Of a stretch of DNA of 7,570 nucleotides, positions 1 to 5,494 are shown piece by piece. The DNA comes from Desulfotomaculum sp. GTDB taxonomy: Bacteria; Bacillota; Desulfotomaculia; Desulfotomaculales; Nap2-2B. The notes beneath the pieces were generated by a model that was given only the letters and a program-made list of their open reading frames with translations, searched no databases and was not told where the DNA came from. The DNA lies in the NCBI GenBank assembly GCA_003457075.1, contig DMIY01000186.1:1-7570 (forward strand), in the 5' to 3' direction. Position 1 is the first letter of the stretch; each line of letters begins with the position of its first letter. Made by a program: the position numbers and the translations under genes.

Positions 1-606
1 GCCCGGGTGTGTTCTGGAAACAAAAACTTGAGGCCCTTTGGTTGTTTTCTTAACTTCTAAAATATAGGCTTTAATTCTATCACCGTGGCGATAAACTTCA
101 CCGTGCGCCTGTTCACTGGGGGTCAGTATGGCTTCAGCCTTACCCAGTTCTACATATACATTCTTTTGCTCAGCCCGCTGGACCACCCCGGTAACAATAT
201 CTCTTTCACGATTAGCATACTCTTCGTACACCAGATTGCGCTCGGCCTCGCGAATGCGCTGCATTACCACCTGTTTGGCCGTCTGAGCAGCTATGCGTCC
301 AAAATCCCTGGGCGTTACTTCATATTCTACTACTTCTCCCAACTGGTAGCGAGGATCAAGTTTGGTAGCATCACTCAAAGATATTTCCAGTCTGGGATCA
401 ACATCTTTCTCTACTACCGTGTGCTGGGTAAAAACCTGGTAATCACCAGTTTCTCTGTTGATCTGCACTCTGGCATTTTGTACCGACCCAAAATTGCGTT
501 TATAGGCAGAAAGCAATGCTGCTTCAATGGTCTCCATCAATATATCAACCGGAATTCCCTTCTCTTTCTCCAGAGCATAAAGGGCTTCCAGAAATTCATT
601 ATTCAC
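1..606 (-). CDS. nusA: Transcription termination/antitermination factor NusA, N-terminal part (3' end beyond window)
   Basis: NusA binds RNA polymerase and nascent RNA and modulates pausing, termination and antitermination. The window holds 202 codons, open to position 1. Residues about 1-125 match the NusA N-terminal polymerase-binding domain (MNNEFLEALYALEKEKGI at the start, DFGRIAAQTAKQV near 101-113). Residues about 136-198 form the S1 RNA-binding domain, ending in SRTHPG, after which the KH domains should follow outside the window. I chose GTG at 606-604 over an ATG at 615-613. The GTG product begins MNNEFLEAL as family members do, it overlaps the rimP stop as GTGA, and the AAGGAGG at 623-617 lies 10 bases away, whereas it is only 1 base from the ATG. 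Co-transcription and translational coupling with rimP are inferred. The identification is firm; the exact start is likely but not proven. Confidence 0.95.
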   Translation of the reverse strand, partial: MNNEFLEALYALEKEKGIPVDILMETIEAALLSAYKRNFGSVQNARVQINRETGDYQVFTQHTVVEKDVDPRLEISLSDATKLDPRYQLGEVVEYEVTPRDFGRIAAQTAKQVVMQRIREAERNLVYEEYANRERDIVTGVVQRAEQKNVYVELGKAEAILTPSEQAHGEVYRHGDRIKAYILEVKKTTKGPQVFVSRTHPG

Positions 607-1091
607 TTTTTGCATGCCTCCTTACCTTCCCAAACATCCGCCACCAGCCGGGCCGAAGCCACCTGTCGCATGGAAATGGGTATCTCGTCATCCCCTATCC
701 CGAGTACCACCGTTTGCCCTGAAGCATCAATTAAACGACCCACAAGCTGTCCTTTTTCATTTTGGGGAGCAAAAGTGGTAATCTTCACGAGATGACCCCG
801 GAAACGTTGAAAATCTGCAACCGTTTTTAATGGACGTTCAATTCCCGGCGAAGACACCTCCAGAATATAAGCATGGGAAATAGAATTTACTCTGTCCAGG
901 AGCGCATCCAGCTTTTCCGACAGAGCCTGGCAATCGTCCAGTGTAACTCCACCTTCTTTATCAACAAACACCCTTAAGTACCAGCGACCCTGCTCAATCG
1001 TATACTCCACATCTACCAGTTCCAGTCCCAATTCTTGCGCCGGCAGCAAGGCCAACTCACGTACGGCGGCAATTATCCTTTTCCTGCTCAT
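603..1091 (-). CDS. rimP: Ribosome maturation factor RimP
   Basis: RimP assists maturation of the 30S ribosomal subunit in the cytoplasm. The 162-residue product has the usual family length. The N-terminal domain covers about residues 1-85, with LGLELVDVEY (21-30), a WYLRVFVDKEGGVTLDDC stretch (37-54) and the diagnostic LEVSSPGIERPLK (77-89). The C-terminal SH3-like domain follows, with FRGHLVKI (97-104) and a GRLIDA turn. The start at 1091 is preceded by GAGGAGGT at 1110-1103, with a 12-base gap from GGAGG to the ATG, which is rather long. Upstream in-frame ATGs at 1142 and 1166 lack a ribosome binding site, and the latter lies inside a hairpin. The stop TGA shares bases with the nusA GTG. 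The rimP-nusA pair is a widely conserved bacterial order and supports the call. Confidence 0.96.
   Translation of the reverse strand: MSRKRIIAAVRELALLPAQELGLELVDVEYTIEQGRWYLRVFVDKEGGVTLDDCQALSEKLDALLDRVNSISHAYILEVSSPGIERPLKTVADFQRFRGHLVKITTFAPQNEKGQLVGRLIDASGQTVVLGIGDDEIPISMRQVASARLVADVWEGKEACKK
617..623 (-). promoter_or_regulatory. Ribosome binding site of nusA, deciding the GTG start
   Basis: AAGGAGG inside the end of rimP. It is 10 bases from the GTG at 606 and 1 base from the in-frame ATG at 615, which makes the GTG the better start. Ribosomes finishing rimP at 605-603 would stop on top of the nusA start. Confidence 0.7.
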
Positions 1092-1102
1092 AGCAGGGGA
1101 AG

Positions 1103-1110
1103 ACCTCCTC
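1103..1110 (-). promoter_or_regulatory. Ribosome binding site of rimP
   Basis: GAGGAGGT, a strong Shine-Dalgarno sequence, with a 12-base gap from GGAGG to the ATG at 1091. There is no alternative in-frame start codon between it and that ATG, so it fixes the start despite the long spacing. Confidence 0.7.
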
Positions 1111-1155
1111 TTAGAAGAAATCGCAAATTTTGTTTTTTCCATAGTATAAGATGAA

Positions 1156-1176
1156 AGAGTGGGCACTACCCACTCT
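1156..1176 (-). promoter_or_regulatory. Leader hairpin upstream of rimP (possible attenuator)
   Basis: A perfect 8-bp inverted repeat, AGAGTGGG and CCCACTCT, with a 5-base loop, lies in the transcribed leader between the promoter (1217-1245) and the rimP ribosome binding site. In the RNA the stem is followed by UUCAUCUUAU, a poor uridine tract, so termination would be partial at best. Its position, about 35 bases after the predicted transcription start, suggests attenuation or RNA stability control of rimP-nusA. NusA itself acts on hairpin-dependent termination, which makes autoregulation plausible but unproven. Confidence 0.6.
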
Positions 1177-1216
1177 CCTTTACGCGACTTCTTGCCTCAC
1201 ACCATTCTCAATTCTA

Positions 1217-1245
1217 AGTATAACACACAAAAACTTTATTGACAA
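1217..1245 (-). promoter_or_regulatory. Sigma-A type promoter for rimP-nusA
   Basis: On the minus strand, a -35 box TTGTCA (1245-1240), a 17-base spacer and a -10 box TATACT (1222-1217) match the vegetative consensus at 5 of 6 positions each. The -10 is preceded by TGT, an extended -10. Transcription should start near 1210, giving a leader of about 120 bases before the rimP ATG. The box lies in the only sizeable intergenic gap of the window. Confidence 0.8.
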
Positions 1246-1354
1246 GAATAAATCTATAATGTATGGCTATCAACTTAACATAAAGCCTGACCGCTGTCAT
1301 TTGTCCTTGAAGCAAGCAACTTATGCGTAATGCCGGCCGGCCATATAGCATCTT

Positions 1355-1389
1355 ATTTAAAATTTCCAATTTCCAATCTTCAGTTTGCA
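1355..1389. repeat. Degenerate 7-base tandem repeat at the glycosyltransferase 3' end
   Basis: On the plus strand five consecutive heptads can be read: ATTTAAA, ATTTCCA, ATTTCCA, ATCTTCA, GTTTGCA. Two are identical and the others drift. They cover the stop codon and the last ten or so codons of the glycosyltransferase, encoding its lysine-rich tail (KLKIGNWKF). Related heptads in the opposite orientation occur at 2588-2608, at the other end of the gene. Confidence 0.6.
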
Positions 1390-2532
1390 ATCAGAACCAA
1401 CAAGGCTCTCTATCATCCCGGCGATCGAACGGGCGGCCCGGGGCTTCCCCAAACGTGCCGCAACTACTGACATTTCCTGCAACCGCCACGGTTCACTTAT
1501 ATACTCCTCTACTTTCTGCACGAGTTCTTTTACACTGCTCATTAACAATGCCGCCCCCGCGCCGCTCAAAAACTCCGCATTCCGGACCTCCTGACCGGGG
1601 ATGGGATCAACTATAAAAACAGGCAGTCCCTTAGCCAGGGCTTCGGCACAGGTTAGTCCCCCAGCCTTACCAATCATGAAATCAGAAACCGACATCAACT
1701 CATGCATATTACTCACAAATCCTAAAACCTTTACCGGATTGCTCAAACCGGGAACCATGCGTTCCAGCTTTGTTCGCAAAGAATCATTATAACCAGTGAC
1801 AACTATCATCTGACAGGGAACAGAACTGTTTCCCAAAGCCTTGACAATATCAGCCAGAGGTCCCATTCCCAGGCTGCCTCCCACGATCAATACCGTCTTT
1901 TTTCCCGGATTTAAAGATAATCCAGCCTGCACTGCCAAACGATCCACAGGGTCAGCAAAGCAGGGGTCAACAGGAATTCCACAGGCACAAACCCGTCCCA
2001 TATCTATACCATACTCTTTAAAAGAAAATTTCAGTTCTTCTGCCGCCACCGAGAATAAATCCACCCTAGGGGAAACCCAGAAAGGATGAACAATAAAATC
2101 AGTAAGAGTAACCACCACAGGTTCAGTAAAACAACCCTGTCCCTTTAGCTTGTCTAAAACACCCAACGGAAAAGGATGAGTGCAAACTACAACCTGGGGA
2201 CGATACATGCTTAAAAACCGGATTAGTTTGGGAGCAGCAAACTTATTTAAAACATTATTGAATTCTTCCCTGGCTACACTAGATAAGGGGCGTTCCTTTT
2301 CTGCCAGGTGGTATAAATAACCATAAAATAATGGAGTTGCTTTCAGAATTTCAATATAAGTGTTGAATAACATTTTATCCCAGAAGGGGTTGGTATAACG
2401 AAAGGTATCCAGCACGGTTACTTCTGCCTGCGGGTTTAGTTCCAGAATGGCACTCTTCACAGCCGTAGCCGCCCGCATGTGACCGGCGCCGACAGATACT
2501 GATAAAATGAGAACCCGGTTTAAAGTCGCCAT
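1357..2532 (-). CDS. GT28-family glycosyltransferase, MGDG synthase / processive diacylglycerol glucosyltransferase-like
   Basis: Predicted to transfer a sugar from a UDP-sugar to a lipid acceptor, probably diacylglycerol, at the inner face of the cytoplasmic membrane. The 391 residues show the two-domain GT-B plan. The N-terminal MGDG-synthase domain (about 5-175) has SVSVGAGH (11-18) and CTHPFP (117-122). The C-terminal GT28 domain (about 210-375) has IVGGSLGMG (216-224), GKAGGLTCAEALAKGLP (288-304) and PIPGQEVRNA (310-319), typical UDP-sugar binding elements. No transmembrane helix is evident, so it is likely membrane-associated. I chose ATG 2532 because AAAGGGG at 2544-2538 precedes it by 5 bases and the product starts MATLNRVLILSVSVGAGH as relatives do; an in-frame start at 2571 lacks support. 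It follows proS by 80 bases and may have its own promoter. The tail after residue 380 comes from repeat sequence. Family is confident; acceptor and sugar (glucose or galactose) are not determinable here, so no gene symbol is given (ugtP-like). Confidence 0.88.
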   Translation of the reverse strand: MATLNRVLILSVSVGAGHMRAATAVKSAILELNPQAEVTVLDTFRYTNPFWDKMLFNTYIEILKATPLFYGYLYHLAEKERPLSSVAREEFNNVLNKFAAPKLIRFLSMYRPQVVVCTHPFPLGVLDKLKGQGCFTEPVVVTLTDFIVHPFWVSPRVDLFSVAAEELKFSFKEYGIDMGRVCACGIPVDPCFADPVDRLAVQAGLSLNPGKKTVLIVGGSLGMGPLADIVKALGNSSVPCQMIVVTGYNDSLRTKLERMVPGLSNPVKVLGFVSNMHELMSVSDFMIGKAGGLTCAEALAKGLPVFIVDPIPGQEVRNAEFLSGAGAALLMSSVKELVQKVEEYISEPWRLQEMSVVAARLGKPRAARSIAGMIESLVGSDCKLKIGNWKF

Positions 2533-2574
2533 AATAACCCCTTTAAAAATAAAATTTAACCATAAACACAAAGT

Positions 2575-2603
2575 ATGATATTAAAAGAAATTGTAAATTG
2601 CAA
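2575..2603 (-). promoter_or_regulatory. Possible promoter for the glycosyltransferase gene
   Basis: On the minus strand TTGCAA (2603-2598, 4 of 6 to consensus), a 17-base spacer and TATCAT (2580-2575, 5 of 6) precede the gene, with a predicted start near 2568 and a leader of about 36 bases. The region is AT-rich, so chance matches are easy. It overlaps the heptad repeat. Confidence 0.4.
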
Positions 2604-2608
2604 CATTG
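2588..2608. repeat. Degenerate 7-base repeat upstream of the glycosyltransferase, inverted relative to the copy at 1355-1389
   Basis: Plus-strand heptads AAATTGT, AAATTGC, AACATTG. The consensus AAATTGN is the reverse complement of the CCAATTT unit found at 1362-1389. The block lies between the proS stop and the glycosyltransferase start. Confidence 0.45.
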
Positions 2609-2612
2609 AAAC

Positions 2613-4367
2613 TTAAACTGCATGGATACTTTCCATTCTGAGTTCTGAATTCGTATCCCCCGAAGAATTACAGTAATCCCTGACATAATCAACCACTTGT
2701 TCCAAAGGCACAAGCACCGTACTACCGTCCCTGCGTCGGCGAATCTCCAGGTTGCCGCTTTCCACTGCTTTGCTGCCAACAGTAAGACGCAAGGGATAGC
2801 CAATTAAATCAGCGTCCTTAAACTTGACCCCGGCCCGTTCCGGCCGGTCATCCAGCACAGTTTCCACCCCAGCCTCAGATAGTAAGCCATAAACCTTTTC
2901 TGCAAGCGAAAGCTGCCCTTCATCCCTGGTGCTCACCGGCGCTATCAGTATCTGAAAAGGAGCAATCGAAACAGGCCAGATAATACCGTTTTCGTCGTGG
3001 TTTTGTTCCACCGCAGCAGCCATAGTACGGGTGATGCCGATACCATAACATCCCATAACCACAGGTCTGCTCTGACCCTTTTCGTCAAGGCAGGTGGCTC
3101 CCAACACCTTACTGTACTTATCGCCCAGCTTAAAAACCTGGCCTACTTCAATTCCCCTTGCTTCACTCAAGGGGAAACCACACCGGGGACAACTATCTCC
3201 CGCCTGTACCAACCGCAGGTCGGCAACCACGTCCGGTTCAAAGTCACGGCCCGGATTTACATTCAGCAAATGGAGATCATCCTTGTTTGCTCCTACTACC
3301 GCATTAACCATTTGCATTACTTCCAGGTCAGCAACCAACCGTACCCCGTCGAGCCCTACGGGACCGGCAAAGCCCAGCCGGACGCCCCTAACTTTCCCCA
3401 CCGTTTCCGAATCAGCCAACTCACATTTAAGAACCCGCAGCTCTTTTTGCAACTTGACCTGATTGACCTCCCGGTCACCGCGCACCAAAGCTGCTACAAA
3501 ACCTTTTTCCGTCTCAAAAAGTAAGGTTTTAATTAAACGGCGGGTATCCATCCCCAGGAAAGAGGTTACCTCTTCTACCGTCCTCTGCCCCGGCGTGGCC
3601 ACCTCCCGCAACAGGGCCAGCGGCTCCTTCGCCTTCTTTTCTGCAGGTACAGCCGCCCGTTCTACATTAGCAGCATAGCCGCAGGAGGACTGGGCGCAAA
3701 AAACCACCACCGATTCGCCTGCCTCGGCTAAAACCATAAACTCGTGGGTATCGTTACCTCCAATAGCGCCGGCATCAGCCTCAACAGGCCGGAAACGAAG
3801 TCCGCAGCGCTGAAAAATACATGTATAAGCCTCGAACATTTTCCGGTAACTGGTTTCCAGGCCAGCCTCATCCCGGTCAAATGAATATAAATCCTTCATA
3901 ATGAATTCTCGTCCGCGCATCAATCCAAAACGGGGACGGCGTTCATCCCGGTATTTGTTTTGAATCTGATAAAGCAGCAACGGCAACTGCCGGTATGACT
4001 TTACTTCATTGCGCACCAGGTCGGTGATGATTTCCTCGTGGGTAGGCCCCAGGCAAAAATCCCTGCCGTGACGATCTTTTAGCCGGAATAATTCGGGACC
4101 GTAAACATCCCACCGTCCTGATTCCTGCCATAATTCCGCCGGTTGAATGACGGGCATCATGATTTCCTGGGCGCCCTGCCTGTTCATTTCTTCCCTCACA
4201 ATTGCTTCTATTTTTTTAATCACTCTTAAGCCCAGGGGCAACAGGGTATAAACCCCTGCTGCCGCCTTGCGAATAAAACCCGCCCGCAGCAGCAGCTGAT
4301 GACTGATCACTTCAGCTTCCGCCGGCACCTCGCGCAACGTCGGCAGCAATAATTGAGTCACCCGCAC
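2613..4367 (-). CDS. proS: Prolyl-tRNA synthetase, bacterial type with editing insertion
   Basis: Charges tRNA-Pro with proline using ATP in the cytoplasm. The 584 residues fit the bacterial ProRS class. The class II catalytic core has the PTHEE loop (108-112), motif 2 [20 protein letters not shown] (140-159) and motif 3 [15 protein letters not shown] (439-453). The INS editing domain, which hydrolyses mischarged Ala-tRNA, lies at about 230-385 and carries the expected lysine at 280 in RRLIKTLLF. Cysteine pairs at C224/C229 and C393/C396 flank it. The anticodon-binding domain is about 470-565. The GTG start directly follows the ispG stop (TAAGTG), with GGAAGTGA at 4382-4375 as ribosome binding site 7 bases away, and gives the family-typical [15 protein letters not shown]. 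The final part, [12 protein letters not shown], looks like a non-conserved extension encoded by heptad repeat sequence. Confidence 0.97.
   Translation of the reverse strand: MRVTQLLLPTLREVPAEAEVISHQLLLRAGFIRKAAAGVYTLLPLGLRVIKKIEAIVREEMNRQGAQEIMMPVIQPAELWQESGRWDVYGPELFRLKDRHGRDFCLGPTHEEIITDLVRNEVKSYRQLPLLLYQIQNKYRDERRPRFGLMRGREFIMKDLYSFDRDEAGLETSYRKMFEAYTCIFQRCGLRFRPVEADAGAIGGNDTHEFMVLAEAGESVVVFCAQSSCGYAANVERAAVPAEKKAKEPLALLREVATPGQRTVEEVTSFLGMDTRRLIKTLLFETEKGFVAALVRGDREVNQVKLQKELRVLKCELADSETVGKVRGVRLGFAGPVGLDGVRLVADLEVMQMVNAVVGANKDDLHLLNVNPGRDFEPDVVADLRLVQAGDSCPRCGFPLSEARGIEVGQVFKLGDKYSKVLGATCLDEKGQSRPVVMGCYGIGITRTMAAAVEQNHDENGIIWPVSIAPFQILIAPVSTRDEGQLSLAEKVYGLLSEAGVETVLDDRPERAGVKFKDADLIGYPLRLTVGSKAVESGNLEIRRRRDGSTVLVPLEQVVDYVRDYCNSSGDTNSELRMESIHAV
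2635..2655. repeat. 7-base tandem repeat in the 3' end of proS
   Basis: Plus-strand heptads ATTCTGA, GTTCTGA, ATTCGTA. They encode the NSELRM part of the ProRS tail and differ in sequence from the AAATTGG-type heptads nearby. They sit inside an inverted repeat, GGATAC (2624-2629) and GTATCC (2653-2658). Confidence 0.45.
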
Positions 4368-5437
4368 TTATGATTCACTTCCTATCGAAGATAACTTTTC
4401 TGCCTCCCGAACCAGTTCCTCCACCAATTCGTCTTCCGGAATCGAACGAACTACTTGGCCCCGGCGGAAAAGCAGCCCTACCCCTTTCCCGCCGGCAATA
4501 CCCACGTCGGCTTCCTTCGCTTCTCCCGGCCCGTAACCACACAACCCATTACCGCTACCTTCAGCGGTTTAGTTATCCCCCGCAGCCTATCTTCCACTTC
4601 ATTGGCAATCCTGATCAAATCAATCCGGGTACGGGCACAGGTGGGGCAGGAAACCAGATCAATCCCCCTTGTCCGCAAGCCAAGGGATTTTAGTATTTCA
4701 TAACCAACCCGCACCTCTTCCAGTGGATGACCGGTTAAAGAAACCCTTATCGTATCACCTATACCTTCCGCTAAAAGGGCGCCGATACCTACTGCCGATT
4801 TGATAACGCCCGAACGCAGGGTGCCTGCTTCCGTAACCCCCACATGAAGAGGATAATTTACCTTTTCAGCCAACATCCGGTAAGCTTCCAGCATCAACGA
4901 CACATTAGACGCCTTTACTGACACTTTAATGTCAAAAAACCCCAACTCCTCCAGCAGTTGAATATGCCGCATGGCGCTTTCCACCAGGGCCGCAGCAGTA
5001 GGAGAACCGTAACGATCCAAAAGGTCTTTCTCCAATGAACCGGCATTCACCCCAATGCGTATCGGCACTCCCCTTTCTTTTGCCGCCGCCGCTACTTCCG
5101 ACACCTTCTCCCGCTTTCCTATGTTACCGGGATTGATCCGCAGCCCATCTACGCCTTTCTCCAGGGCAGTCAGAGCCAGGCGATAATCAAAGTGGATATC
5201 GGCAACCAGAGGAATTTCAATTTGCTTTTTGATTAAGTGTAAAACATCCGCCGCCTCCCGATCGGGAACAGCCACACGAGCAATCTCGCAACCCGCCCGG
5301 GCCAACTGGTTAATCTGGGCCGCGGTAGTTGCTGCGTCTTTGGTATCAGTGTTGGTCATGGACTGAACAGAAACGGGGGCGCCGCCGCCTACCTGTACCT
5401 TTCCTACCCACACAGGCCGGGTCTTCCTGCGCTCCAT
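4368..5437 (-). CDS. ispG: 4-hydroxy-3-methylbut-2-en-1-yl diphosphate synthase IspG, interrupted by a -1 frameshift
   Basis: IspG converts 2-C-methyl-D-erythritol 2,4-cyclodiphosphate to HMBPP, the penultimate MEP-pathway step, using a [4Fe-4S] cluster. Residues 1-301 are normal: [20 protein letters not shown] (25-32), an [10 protein letters not shown] stretch (79-88), RINPGNIG (100-107), and cluster cysteines C264 and C267 (SCPTCART) and C299 (GCVV). After codon 301 (4537-4535) one base appears to be missing, so the uninterrupted frame runs into 18 unrelated residues and stops at 4480-4478 (319 aa). Adding one base at 4533/4534 restores Asn302 and then [17 protein letters not shown], including the Glu306 cluster ligand, and continues 54 codons to a TAA at 4370-4368. 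The restored protein has 356 residues, a normal length. The restored stop abuts proS. The start ATG has AAGGGG at 5450-5445, 7 bases away. A sequencing error or very recent mutation is more likely than decay, because the sequence after the break is fully conserved. Confidence 0.93.
4532..4537 (-). other. Frameshift site in ispG (one apparent missing base)
   Basis: The coding strand reads GTTACGGGCC where the conserved GCVVNGPGE motif requires GTTAACGGGCC, so one A of the Asn codon is absent. Upstream and downstream frames both encode strongly conserved IspG sequence, which fixes the break to within about two codons. No slippery heptamer is present to suggest programmed frameshifting. Confidence 0.88.
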
Positions 5438-5444
5438 AGATATT

Positions 5445-5464
5445 CCCCTTCCCCTCCCCCTCCC
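5445..5464 (-). promoter_or_regulatory. G-run tract over the ispG ribosome binding site (possible RNA G-quadruplex)
   Basis: On the mRNA-sense strand four G-runs of 3, 5, 4 and 4 are separated by single A, single A and AA. This satisfies the simple three-tier quadruplex pattern with very short loops. The last run is the AAGGGG Shine-Dalgarno sequence of ispG, so folding would hide it. Confidence 0.55.
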
Positions 5465-5479
5465 ACAAGGGGAGGGGAA
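5449..5479 (-). repeat. C-rich/G-rich inverted repeat between rseP and ispG
   Basis: TTCCCCTCCCC (coding strand, 5479-5469) pairs perfectly over 11 bp with GGGGAGGGGAA (5459-5449) across a 9-base loop. A second register pairs CCCCTCCC (5477-5470) with GGGAGGGG (5464-5457) over 8 bp with a 5-base loop. There is no T-run, so it is not a standard terminator. It ends on the ispG ribosome binding site. Confidence 0.7.
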
Positions 5480-5494
5480 ACATCTTAAATCTAT

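Larger units (their letters stand above)
1092..1356 (-). other. Intergenic leader region between the glycosyltransferase and rimP
   Basis: 265 bases without a supported gene. It contains the rimP promoter, the leader hairpin and the rimP ribosome binding site. The part next to the glycosyltransferase stop (about 1250-1356) holds a self-complementary GCCGGCCGGC at 1332-1341 and short weak inverted repeats, but no stem followed by a T-run. I see no clear intrinsic terminator, so read-through from the upstream genes into rimP-nusA is possible. Confidence 0.6.

Noticed and set aside
85..795. A 236-codon open frame on the plus strand opposite nusA and rimP
   Set aside because: It lies fully antisense to two well-recognised genes, shows no family resemblance, and has no ribosome binding site of note. 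It is a frame shadow.
1239..1262. A perfect TTGACA on the plus strand, possibly a divergent promoter
   Set aside because: Its TATAAT lies only 10 bases away; at 17 bases the hexamer is TATGGC, a poor -10. It coincides with the reverse of the rimP -35 box and there is no plus-strand gene downstream.
1265..1287. Weak inverted repeat GGCT/AGCC near the rimP promoter as a terminator for the upstream operon
   Set aside because: Only four strong pairs with a long loop and no following T-run on the minus strand.
1332..1341. Self-complementary GCCGGCCGGC just downstream of the glycosyltransferase
   Set aside because: A palindrome with no loop and no T-run, so not a terminator. A single copy with no partner gives no support for an operator or attachment site.
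2543..2803. An 86-codon minus-strand open frame overlapping the proS end and the glycosyltransferase leader
   Set aside because: It is out of frame with proS, lies mostly within the conserved ProRS C-terminal domain and has no recognisable product or start signal.
2997..3524. A 175-codon plus-strand open frame inside proS, and similar ones at 3094-3462 and 3463-3678
   Set aside because: All are antisense to conserved ProRS catalytic and editing sequence; their composition reflects the complementary codons.
4455..4703. Plus-strand open frames opposite the 3' part of ispG (4370-4693, 4455-4703)
   Set aside because: Antisense shadows; the minus strand carries conserved IspG sequence throughout once the one-base shift is allowed for.
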